From positions 106,888 through 170,887 of the forward strand of contig NZ_AXVR01000003.1 of the NCBI RefSeq assembly GCF_000484695.1: DNA of 64,000 bases. The letters run 5' to 3'. Each line of letters opens with the position of its first letter. Within the stretch, counting starts at the first letter, position 1. This document shows positions 57,785 through 64,000 of this stretch, one piece after another. Both the position numbers and the translations under genes were made by a program. This stretch comes from Salinispora cortesiana (GTDB lineage Bacteria > Actinomycetota > Actinomycetes > Mycobacteriales > Micromonosporaceae). The notes beneath the pieces were generated by a model. That model saw nothing but the letters and a program-made list of their open reading frames with translations. It ran no database searches and was not told where the DNA came from.

Positions 57785-58745
57785 CCGCGGGTGGAGCGAC
57801 CCCGCCGCCGGTGGGGTCGGCCGGCCCCCTCCCGGCGCTGTTCGCGGGGGGAGCGACCAGGGCCGGCCGCGGGCGACGGCGCAGCAACCACACCAACGTG
57901 CCCAGCGGCACGCCGAGTAGAAGCAGCCACGGCAGTACGGCTCCGAGCACGGTCAGCAGGACGGTCCACGAGATCAGGAAGACCTTCCACCCGCCCTTGA
58001 GACCAGCCACGAAGCCGAACGCGGAAGTGTCGTCCTCAGTGGTGGCGTCCGGGCCGACCAGCGACACAGTGATCGAGGAGAGCGCGGTCAGGTCCGCCAG
58101 CCGGCGTTGCTTCGCCTCCAACGAGGCGAGGTCGGCCTCGCGGCGCGCCAACTCGTTTTCCAGCGAGACCAGATCGCTGATCGACTGTGCCTCGCCGAGC
58201 AGCCGCCGGGCGTTCTCCACCCGGGCCCGTTGAGTGGTGATCCGGGCGTCCAGGTCGATCACCGCCTCGGTGACGTCCTCGGTAGAGATCTCCTGCCGCT
58301 GCCGTTTGCCGAGTTCGGCGACCTGCTCCACCACCGCGGCGAACTTCGCGGCCGGCACCCGGAGCGTCAGCTCGGCGGTGGCGTTCCCGGCCGCACTGCG
58401 TCGCTGGTCACTACCGACGAAGCCGCCGGCCGTGGTGGTCAGGGCGATCGCCTCGCGGGCGGCCTGCTCGACATCGGGCACCTGCACGCGCATCGAACCG
58501 GTGTAGACGATGGCGCGCTGGTCGACCCGGAGGTCCGCCGAAGGGTCGTCCCCCGCAGCCGGCCCGTCCGGCTCGCCCGCACCCGCCTCGGTCGCCGCCG
58601 CGTCGCCGCCGGTGCCCGGACCGGCGTGCTCGTCAGTGCCCGCACCGCAGCCACTGACGAGCAGCACCCCCATCAGTACCGCCACCAGCGCCGCCCCTCG
58701 GCGGCGCGCTGCACATCGATACATGTCCGCTCCGATCCGTAACAT
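57741..58745 (-). CDS. DUF4349 domain lipoprotein
   Basis: A 334-residue membrane-anchored protein. The N-terminus is a lipoprotein signal with lipobox LVSGC (Cys near residue 33). The DUF4349 region (about 75-285) starts RAIVYTGSMRVQVPDVEQAAREAI, contains a long coiled-coil helix rich in Arg/Glu (RARVENARRLLGEAQSISDLVSLENELARREADL region) and ends with a membrane segment (VFLISWTVLLTVLGAVLPWLLLLGVPLG). A Pro-rich cytoplasmic tail follows. Function is unknown. Its 3' end overlaps the amidohydrolase gene on the other strand. Confidence 0.88.
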   Translation of the reverse strand: MLRIGADMYRCAARRRGAALVAVLMGVLLVSGCGAGTDEHAGPGTGGDAAATEAGAGEPDGPAAGDDPSADLRVDQRAIVYTGSMRVQVPDVEQAAREAIALTTTAGGFVGSDQRRSAAGNATAELTLRVPAAKFAAVVEQVAELGKRQRQEISTEDVTEAVIDLDARITTQRARVENARRLLGEAQSISDLVSLENELARREADLASLEAKQRRLADLTALSSITVSLVGPDATTEDDTSAFGFVAGLKGGWKVFLISWTVLLTVLGAVLPWLLLLGVPLGTLVWLLRRRPRPALVAPPANSAGRGPADPTGGGVAPPAVSPPPQAPGERSAP

Positions 58746-58870
58746 TCATCTGCTCCCACCCGGGGCGTGACCCGGACGGCGGGGACGATCGGTCAGTCGG
58801 GACGCGTTGCGCCGTCCCTTCGGGCAGACTGCGCTGAGGAGGTCACGATTCGATTCTCGAGGAGTCACGA

Positions 58871-59500
58871 ATGCGGCTGACCAAGTACACGCACTCCTGC
58901 ATCCGGGTGGAGGACGAAGGCGGGGTGCTGGTCGTTGATCCCGGCGTCTACAGCGAGCGCGTCGCGCTGGACGGGGTGGACGCTGTGTTGATCACCCACG
59001 AGTACCCGGACCACGTGGACGTGGCGGCCCTGACCGAGCAGCACGACCGGGGGCCCTTCGTCCTGTACGGGCCGCCGTCGCTGGCGGCCGTGCTCGACGG
59101 CCTGGTCGCCGCGTTCGTCCCGGTCGAGGCGGGCGCGGAGTTCACCGCCGCCGGCGTTCCGGTCCGCGCCTACGGCGGCCGACATGCCGTGATCCACTCC
59201 GACCTTCCGGTGGTGGAGAACCTGGCGTACCTGATCGACGACGTCGTCTACCACCCCGGCGATTCCTTCGTCGTGCCGCAGGATATGCCGGTCGACACGC
59301 TGTTCCTGCCGATCCACGCGCCCTGGGCGAAGTTCGCCGAGTCGCTGGACTTCCTGCGCGCCGTCGCGCCCCGCCGGGCGTACGCGCTGCACGACGGGTT
59401 GCTCAACGACCGCGGCCTGGACGTGTTCAACAACAACTTCGCCCGCCTCTCCGACGTGGACTACCGGCGGCTGGTGCCGGGCACCCTGGTGGACGCCTGA
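58871..59500 (+). CDS. Metallo-beta-lactamase-fold hydrolase (UlaG/YcjD-like)
   Basis: A 209-residue soluble protein of the metallo-beta-lactamase superfamily. It opens MRLTKYTHSCIRVED, then GGVLVVDPG, and THEYPDHVD near residue 43 carries the HxxxDH metal motif; HPGDSFVVP near residue 132 and YALHDGLLND near residue 176 supply later ligands. This short form resembles UlaG-type lactonases and other small MBL hydrolases of unknown substrate. ATG at 58871 follows CGAGGAG. The next gene begins 5 bases after its stop, so they form a pair. Confidence 0.88.
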   Translation: MRLTKYTHSCIRVEDEGGVLVVDPGVYSERVALDGVDAVLITHEYPDHVDVAALTEQHDRGPFVLYGPPSLAAVLDGLVAAFVPVEAGAEFTAAGVPVRAYGGRHAVIHSDLPVVENLAYLIDDVVYHPGDSFVVPQDMPVDTLFLPIHAPWAKFAESLDFLRAVAPRRAYALHDGLLNDRGLDVFNNNFARLSDVDYRRLVPGTLVDA

Positions 59501-59505
59501 GCCGC

Positions 59506-60429
59506 ATGCCTGGTCCCTCCCGGGAGCTGCTGCGGCAGCTCTATCGCACGCCCCCCGACCAGTTTGTGGCCGCCCGGGACCAGGCGGTGGCCGAGGCGCG
59601 GCGGGCTGGCGACGCACCCGCGGCGCGGGAGATCGCCCGGCTTCGTCGCCCCACGGTCGCGGCGTGGCTGGTGAACCTGCTCGCGTTGGAGCGACCGGAG
59701 CTCGTCGCCGACCTGGGCCAACTCGCGGAGTCACTCCGGTCGGCCCAGCGCGAGCTTCGCGGCGCGCAACTGCGGGAGCTCTCCACCCAACGGCGGGCCG
59801 TGGTCGGCGCGCTGCTCGCGGAGGTCCGCAGCCTGGCGACCGCGGTGCCCGGTGCCCCGCCGCCCGGCAAGCTCCCGCTCGGTGCGGTGGAGTCGACCCT
59901 CAACGCCGCGCTCTCCGACGTCGAGGTCGCCGAGCAGGTGCGCTCCGGCCGGTTGCTCCGGGCCGCCAGCTACGCCGGCTTCGGCGAGGTGCCTCGACCG
60001 CAGCTGCGGCTGGTCACCGAGGAGTCGGCGCCGTCCCGGGCACCGGGGAGCGACCGGGCAGCACCCCGTGCCCGGCAGGCGGAGCGGGCCGCCCGCGCCG
60101 AGTGGGAACGGCGACGCCGGGCGTTGGATACGGAGTTGGCGAAGGCACGTACTGATCAGGAACGGGCCGAGGCGGAACTGGCCGGCGCCGCGGAGGCAGA
60201 GCGGGGCGGGGTGGACGGCCTCGCCGCGATCGAGACGGAACTCGCCGAGCTGGAGCGGCAACGGGCTGTTGCCGAAGAGGAGCTGAGCCGGGCGAAGTCG
60301 GCGCGGCGGGCAGCCGAACGGGCGGTCACCGTCGCGCGGCGCCGGACCGGTGAGGTTGAGGCCGCCGTCGAGGCGTTCGCCGAGGAGGAGGCTGACCCCC
60401 GCGGGGCCGGCCGACCCCCAAATGTGTGA
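59506..60429 (+). CDS. Coiled-coil protein of unknown function
   Basis: A 307-residue soluble protein. Residues 1-165 are helical and contain PTVAAWLVNLLALERPELVADLGQLAESLR, a pattern conserved in actinobacterial proteins of unknown role. Residues 190-295 form a long Ala/Arg/Glu-rich coiled coil (two blocks with heptad spacing, ELAELERQRAVAEEELSRAKS). No signal or membrane segment. ATG at 59506 is 5 bases after the metallohydrolase gene, indicating co-expression. I do not recognise a functional domain. Confidence 0.75.
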   Translation: MPGPSRELLRQLYRTPPDQFVAARDQAVAEARRAGDAPAAREIARLRRPTVAAWLVNLLALERPELVADLGQLAESLRSAQRELRGAQLRELSTQRRAVVGALLAEVRSLATAVPGAPPPGKLPLGAVESTLNAALSDVEVAEQVRSGRLLRAASYAGFGEVPRPQLRLVTEESAPSRAPGSDRAAPRARQAERAARAEWERRRRALDTELAKARTDQERAEAELAGAAEAERGGVDGLAAIETELAELERQRAVAEEELSRAKSARRAAERAVTVARRRTGEVEAAVEAFAEEEADPRGAGRPPNV

Positions 60430-60436
60430 TTGACGA

Positions 60437-60495
60437 CGCACGACGGGGCCGGCTCGTTGCCCCATCGGGGGCGATAGCAGACTGGGGGTCGTGCG
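60437..60495. terminator. Branched hairpin between convergent genes
   Basis: CGCACGAC (60437-60444) pairs with GTCGTGCG (60488-60495); inside, GCCCC/GGGGC (60459-60463, 60468-60472) forms a second stem. It sits between two convergent genes and probably ends both transcripts. Confidence 0.5.
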
Positions 60496-60520
60496 ACATG
60501 CCCCGACAATCTGCCGGCCG

Positions 60521-60976
60521 TCAGGCCGACGCGGTGCCGGTGGGGCGGGAGCGCAGTCCCGTGACGTAGTCGTCCGGTGCCCCCGCCTTCTCGGCGGCGT
60601 TGGCGATCTCCGAGAGGTACCACGAGGTGGGCAGCCCACCCTCGTAACCGTCGAAGACGTAGATCCACGCCGTCACATCGCCGGTCAGGGCCGACACCCG
60701 CAGGTGGAGCTTTCGGTAGGTGCCGGAGGTTACGCCCTCGATCTCGTCGAGCTGCGCCGCGTCGTACTGGTGGATGTCGTAGAGCGCCACGAAGACACGA
60801 TCCCCGGGAGACTCCACCACGGTGCTGACCGCGCCCTCCCAGCCGATCGCGCCCTCACCGGCGAACGTGAGCCGCCAGCCTTCGAGCCAGCCGGTGCCCA
60901 CCATCGGCGAATGCGGACAGTAGGCGCGCATCCGGGCAGGGTCGAGGTTTGAGCCGTAGGCGGCGTAATGACGCAC
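60521..60976 (-). CDS. Gamma-glutamylcyclotransferase-like (AIG2/GGCT fold) protein
   Basis: A 151-residue protein of the GGCT-like superfamily: HYAAYGSNLDPARM at the N-terminus is the substrate-binding glycine/asparagine loop, and QYDAAQLDEIEGV near residue 75 carries the conserved catalytic Glu; YEGGLPTSWYLSEI closes the fold. Such enzymes cyclise gamma-glutamyl groups to 5-oxoproline, or remodel related amides; the substrate here is not known. GTG at 60976 has a -10-like hexamer 7 bases upstream. Divergent from lpdA, as in the mycobacterial Rv3303c-Rv3304 pair. Confidence 0.85.
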   Translation of the reverse strand: MRHYAAYGSNLDPARMRAYCPHSPMVGTGWLEGWRLTFAGEGAIGWEGAVSTVVESPGDRVFVALYDIHQYDAAQLDEIEGVTSGTYRKLHLRVSALTGDVTAWIYVFDGYEGGLPTSWYLSEIANAAEKAGAPDDYVTGLRSRPTGTASA

Positions 60977-60989
60977 AACGATGACGATA
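60977..60989 (-). promoter_or_regulatory. Candidate leaderless promoter of the GGCT-like gene
   Basis: On the minus strand TATCGT (60989-60984) is followed by CATCGTT and then the GTG start, without a Shine-Dalgarno sequence. Confidence 0.5.
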
Positions 60990-61082
60990 GCCCGGCCGAC
61001 GGGTGGGGGAGAATACGACGGTGCGTGTCGGATGCGTTCGGGAGAAGAAAGTCACTGTGAGCATGGACGGGGAGTGAGCGTT

Positions 61083-62483
61083 GTGAGCCGGATCGTGATC
61101 ATCGGCGGGGGGCCGGCCGGTTACGAGGCGGCGTTGGTCGCCGCCCAACTGGACGCCGATGTCACCGTGGTGGAGGCAGACGGTGCCGGCGGCGCCTGCG
61201 TGCTGTCCGACTGTGTGCCGTCGAAGACGTTCATCGCCAGCTCGCAGCTGGTGACCGGGTATCGGGACTCGGAGGAGTTCGGGATCCACTCGGACGGGTT
61301 GGCGGCGGTCACCGTCGACGCCCCGGCGGTGCACGCACGGGTCAAGCGGCTCGCGCTCGCGCAGTCTGCCGACATCCACGCCAAGTTGGTCAAGGCCGGG
61401 GTGACGTTCGTGGCCGGCAGCGCCCGGCTCGGTGAGGACACGCTCGGTCACAACCACCGGGTGATCGTCACACCGGCGGACGGCGCGGAGTACCGGATCG
61501 ATGCCACCACCGTCCTGATCGCCACCGGCGCGACCCCGCGCCAGCTCCCCACCGCGGTCCCGGACGGCGAGCGCATCCTCACCTGGCGGCAGGTGTACGA
61601 CCTTCCCGAGCTGCCCCGGCACCTGGTCGTGGTCGGCTCCGGCGTCACCGGCGCCGAGTTCGCCAGCGCCTATCTGGCGATGGGGATCGAGGTCACCCTC
61701 GTCTCCAGCCGGGACCGGGTGATGCCGCACGAGGACGCCGACGCGGCGATGGCGATCGAGCGGGTGTTTCGCAGCCGGGGGATGAGCATCCTGAACAACT
61801 CCCGGGCCAACGCCGTCCGCCGGACTGCCGACGGCGTCGAGGTCGAGCTCTCCGACGGGCGCCGGGTGCAGGGTTCACACGCGCTGATCGCGGTGGGCTC
61901 CATCCCCAACACCGCCGACCTGGGGCTGGTCGAGTACGGCGTCGAGTTGGCCCGGGGTGGGTACGTCGCGGTCGACCGGGTGTCCCGGACCAACGTGCCC
62001 GGAATCTACGCGGCCGGGGACTGCACCGGGATGTTGCCGCTGGCCAGCGTGGCCGCGATGCAGGGCCGGATCGCGATGTGGCACGCGCTCGGTGAGGCGG
62101 TTCGACCGCTGCGGCTGCGTACGGTCGCGGCGAACGTCTTCACCGACCCGGAGCTGGCCACGGTCGGTGTCTCCCAGGATGAGGTGGACGCGGGGAAGGT
62201 GCCGGCCCGGCAGGTCATGCTGCCGCTCGCCGGCAACGCTCGGGCGAAGATGGACGAGGTCCCCGACGGCTTCGTCAAACTCTTCTGCCGGCCCGCCAGC
62301 GGTCAGGTGATCGGCGGCGTGGTGGTGGCCCCGAAGGCCAGTGAGCTGATCCTGCCGATCACGATGGCGGTGGAGAACCATCTGACGGTCAACGAGCTGG
62401 CGCAGACCATCACCATCTACCCCTCGCTCTCCGGCTCCGTCACCGAGGCCGCCCGGCAGTTGATGCTGCACGAACCAGAGTGA
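61083..62483 (+). CDS. lpdA: Flavoprotein disulfide reductase / NAD(P)H-quinone dehydrogenase (LpdA-like)
   Basis: A 466-residue FAD enzyme of the pyridine nucleotide-disulfide reductase family. FAD motif IGGGPAGYEAA near residue 6, NAD(P) motif GSGVTGAEFASAY near residue 182, YAAGDCTGMLPLASVAAMQGR near residue 305, and a C-terminal dimerisation domain. The sequence GGACVLSDCVPSKT (about residues 36-49) keeps both Cys of the CxxxxC redox pair, unlike, as far as I recall, M. tuberculosis LpdA (Rv3303c), which acts as a quinone reductase. The C-terminal HxxxxE base of classic members is not obvious. GTG at 61083 follows GGGGAG. Confidence 0.9.
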   Translation: MSRIVIIGGGPAGYEAALVAAQLDADVTVVEADGAGGACVLSDCVPSKTFIASSQLVTGYRDSEEFGIHSDGLAAVTVDAPAVHARVKRLALAQSADIHAKLVKAGVTFVAGSARLGEDTLGHNHRVIVTPADGAEYRIDATTVLIATGATPRQLPTAVPDGERILTWRQVYDLPELPRHLVVVGSGVTGAEFASAYLAMGIEVTLVSSRDRVMPHEDADAAMAIERVFRSRGMSILNNSRANAVRRTADGVEVELSDGRRVQGSHALIAVGSIPNTADLGLVEYGVELARGGYVAVDRVSRTNVPGIYAAGDCTGMLPLASVAAMQGRIAMWHALGEAVRPLRLRTVAANVFTDPELATVGVSQDEVDAGKVPARQVMLPLAGNARAKMDEVPDGFVKLFCRPASGQVIGGVVVAPKASELILPITMAVENHLTVNELAQTITIYPSLSGSVTEAARQLMLHEPE

Positions 62484-62532
62484 CGGGTCCACGTCGTGTT
62501 TACCCGTTGTACCTCTGATCCACATCCCACCG

Positions 62533-62566
62533 CCAAAGCCCCGACTCGCACGGGTCGGGGCTTTGG
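62533..62566 (+). terminator. Strong terminator after lpdA
   Basis: CCAAAGCCCCGAC (62533-62545) and GTCGGGGCTTTGG (62554-62566) form a perfect 13-bp stem with an 8-base loop, followed by TCTGTCTCCC. It starts 50 bases after the stop. Confidence 0.88.
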
Positions 62567-62621
62567 TCTGTCTCCCTGTCCGTTGCGGACGGCTCTCCGT
62601 TCTAGGGAAGGGTATCGTTGT

Positions 62622-62636
62622 GGTACATCGTGTACC
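62622..62636. promoter_or_regulatory. Perfect palindrome upstream of the XRE regulator
   Basis: GGTACA-TCG-TGTACC (62622-62636) ends 18 bases before the regulator's GTG and next to its ribosome-binding site GGAGG. A likely autoregulatory operator. Confidence 0.6.
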
Positions 62637-62654
62637 CAGCACGGAGGTGGCCCT

Positions 62655-63716
62655 GTGGTTGATCAGCAGCTCATTCCCGGAGAGCGGGTTGAACGGCTTC
62701 GTCGGGCAGCGGGGCTGTCCCGCGAACGCCTCGCTGGTCTTGCGGGTCTCAGCGCGACTACCGTGAAATTCATCGAGAACGGCCGGCGATCGCTGACCTT
62801 GCGGGCGGCGCAGCAACTTGCTCCGCACCTTGGCGTCCGTGACCTCGGCGATCTGTTTGGCCCTCAGGTTTCCTTATCCCTGGATGGCCGGCCCAGCCAC
62901 CCCGCCGTTGACGATGTCCGTCGGGCGCTTACCGCTTGGCAGGTCACTGTTACTGGTGAGCCCGAGTCCACTGACTACCTGCGTGGCGCGATTGACGCTG
63001 CCTGGCAGACGTGGCACACCAGCCGCCACCAGCGTACTGAGGCCGGTCAGTTGCTACCGGGGCTACTGGAGGCGACTCAACGCGCCACCCGGTTGCACCG
63101 GGGGGCGGATCGACGTGCCTCCCTGGCGCTGCTCGCCCAGGCTTACCACCTCGCCCAGGCATACCTGGCCTGGCATGGTGACCGCGAGCTGTGCTGGCTC
63201 GCGGTTGACCGTGGTATGACCGCTGCCCTGGATGCCGACGACCTGCTGGCAGTTGGGCAGTCCATTTGGTATGCGGCTCACCTGCTCCGCGCCACCGGTC
63301 GTGGAGACGATGCTTTGGAGCGGTTGGGTGAGGCACGTGCGTTGATCGAGCCGCATGTGACGGATGGCGGTGTCGAGTGGGCGGAAATGCTTGCCGATTT
63401 GCATCTTTGTACCGCACTGACCAAGGCGCGAATGGGGGATCAGGGTGCCTGGTCTGACTGGGACACCGCCCGTCAGGTCGTGGAACGGGCACTGCCCAGT
63501 GGTTTCGTCGGGCTACGCACCCGGGTATCCCGTCCGCTGGTTGACGTCTACGCGGTGATGTGCGCCGTGGACCTGGGTGACCCGGACGAAGCCCGGCGTC
63601 GTGCCCATGCCCTCGACCCGGCATCGATTCCGTCGACTGAACGCCGCGGGCGGAACTTGTCAAGGCCGGTGGGACCAGTGGGTGTTACGCCGCTTGCGGC
63701 ATCGGTTGATCGGTAG
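62655..63716 (+). CDS. XRE-family HTH regulator with TPR-like C-terminus, truncated by an insertion sequence
   Basis: The N-terminus (residues 1-65) is an XRE helix-turn-helix: IPGERVERLRRAAGLSRERL, then LAGLSATTVKFIENGRRSL. The remaining 285 residues form TPR-like helices typical of actinobacterial regulators (LAWHGDRELCWLAVDRGM, DDALERLGEARALIEPH). The homologous sequence stops near IPSTERRGRN (about residue 334), where relatives continue with another TPR pair; here the frame runs about 20 residues into the IS3-like element. GTG at 62655 is supported by GGAGG 7 bases upstream. It is probably a broken gene, although the DNA-binding domain is intact. Confidence 0.8.
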   Translation: MVDQQLIPGERVERLRRAAGLSRERLAGLAGLSATTVKFIENGRRSLTLRAAQQLAPHLGVRDLGDLFGPQVSLSLDGRPSHPAVDDVRRALTAWQVTVTGEPESTDYLRGAIDAAWQTWHTSRHQRTEAGQLLPGLLEATQRATRLHRGADRRASLALLAQAYHLAQAYLAWHGDRELCWLAVDRGMTAALDADDLLAVGQSIWYAAHLLRATGRGDDALERLGEARALIEPHVTDGGVEWAEMLADLHLCTALTKARMGDQGAWSDWDTARQVVERALPSGFVGLRTRVSRPLVDVYAVMCAVDLGDPDEARRRAHALDPASIPSTERRGRNLSRPVGPVGVTPLAASVDR

Positions 63717-64000
63717 CGGGTTCGGTGGGGTTGATCCAGACGGTGTCGGGCAGGTGCAGCGCCTTGGGTCTGGGCCGGCGGGAGAAGCGTTCGGGGTGGG
63801 CGGTCCAGGCGGTGTCGAGGGCGTGGGCGCGTAAGGCCTGTTTGGCGGCGGCGTGGCCGTAGTGGACGTCGGCGGGGGTGTGTAGGCCGATGCCGGCGTG
63901 GTGGTGTTCGTGGTTGTACCAGCTGAAGAACGTGTCGCAGAACGCGCGGGCGTCGGCCAGGGATCCGAAGCGTTCGGGGAACGTGGGGTGGTACTTCACG
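63658..64000 (-). mobile_element. Right part of an IS3-like insertion sequence (continues beyond window)
   Basis: Homology of the XRE gene ends and transposase-associated sequence begins at about 63658 (TGTCAAGG...), the tentative IS end. The other end lies outside the window, so terminal repeats and target duplication cannot be checked. Confidence 0.65.
63685..64000 (-). CDS. IS3-family transposase OrfB, C-terminal part
   Basis: The last 104 residues of an integrase-core (rve) transposase. FCDTFFSWYNHEHHHAGIGL and HTPADVHYGHA are the conserved C-terminal segments of the IS3-type OrfB catalytic domain, including the region around the last catalytic acid's helix. The frame is open to the window edge, so most of the protein, including the DD residues, is outside. 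It ends 31 bases within the truncated XRE reading frame on the opposite strand. Confidence 0.85.
   Translation of the reverse strand, partial: VKYHPTFPERFGSLADARAFCDTFFSWYNHEHHHAGIGLHTPADVHYGHAAAKQALRAHALDTAWTAHPERFSRRPRPKALHLPDTVWINPTEPATDQPMPQAA

Overview
The window is GC-rich DNA from a filamentous actinobacterium, most likely of the family Micromonosporaceae (Micromonospora or Salinispora). This is inferred from base composition, frequent GTG starts, gene content and a complete conservon operon. Nearly all of it is ordinary chromosome with dense, short-spaced genes. The one clear mobile element is a partial IS3-like element at the right edge, which appears to have cut into a helix-turn-helix regulator. 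I saw no polyketide or peptide synthetase genes, no CRISPR array and no prophage.

Bases 1-11.2 kb: the tail of a membrane protein, a TetR regulator, tRNA-Gln(TTG), glmU and prs (cell-wall precursor and PRPP supply), rplY and pth (translation), a CysQ-like phosphatase with cysD-cysN (sulfate activation), galE, and a CorC-like CBS protein that lacks the usual membrane domain. Bases 11.2-14.4 kb: trpS, a 2H phosphoesterase, a BrkB-like membrane protein and a small acidic protein. Bases 14.4-21 kb: an alpha-glucoside utilisation locus, with a GH13 alpha-glucosidase and a LacI regulator on the minus strand, divergent from a binding protein and two permeases.

Bases 21.1-32.2 kb: a nucleoside uptake and salvage locus, with a BMP-type ABC transporter followed by cdd, deoA and, after two unrelated genes, add. 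The theme continues at 46.3-52.1 kb with deoC, two aldehyde dehydrogenase-like genes, upp and a pmmB-type phosphosugar mutase. Deoxynucleosides can thus be imported, deaminated, phosphorolysed and cleaved to acetaldehyde and glyceraldehyde-3-phosphate. From cdd to lpdA the order echoes the Mycobacterium tuberculosis block Rv3315c-Rv3303c (recalled, not computed), but with insertions and without a visible deoD.

Bases 32.2-41.2 kb: a conservon (sensor kinase, Roadblock protein, DUF742 protein, GTPase) faces a 746-residue protein. Its N-terminus resembles an IS110-type transposase core, and its C-terminal tail matches the C-terminal tail of the conservon kinase. I consider this the most interesting feature here. 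Bases 41.3-46.3 kb: cydC and cydD (without cydAB), an M56 metallopeptidase and a BlaI repressor. Bases 52.1-63.7 kb: a Ser/Thr kinase, an acyl-CoA mutase large subunit, a heptanucleotide tandem repeat, an M20 amidohydrolase, a DUF4349 lipoprotein, a metallo-beta-lactamase-fold protein, a coiled-coil protein, a gamma-glutamylcyclotransferase-like protein, a flavoprotein disulfide reductase and the truncated regulator.

Recurring regulatory themes are very stable hairpins immediately after both solute-binding-protein genes, leaderless-type promoters (a -10 hexamer 6-7 bases before the start codon) at about seven genes, and perfect dyads near several starts.
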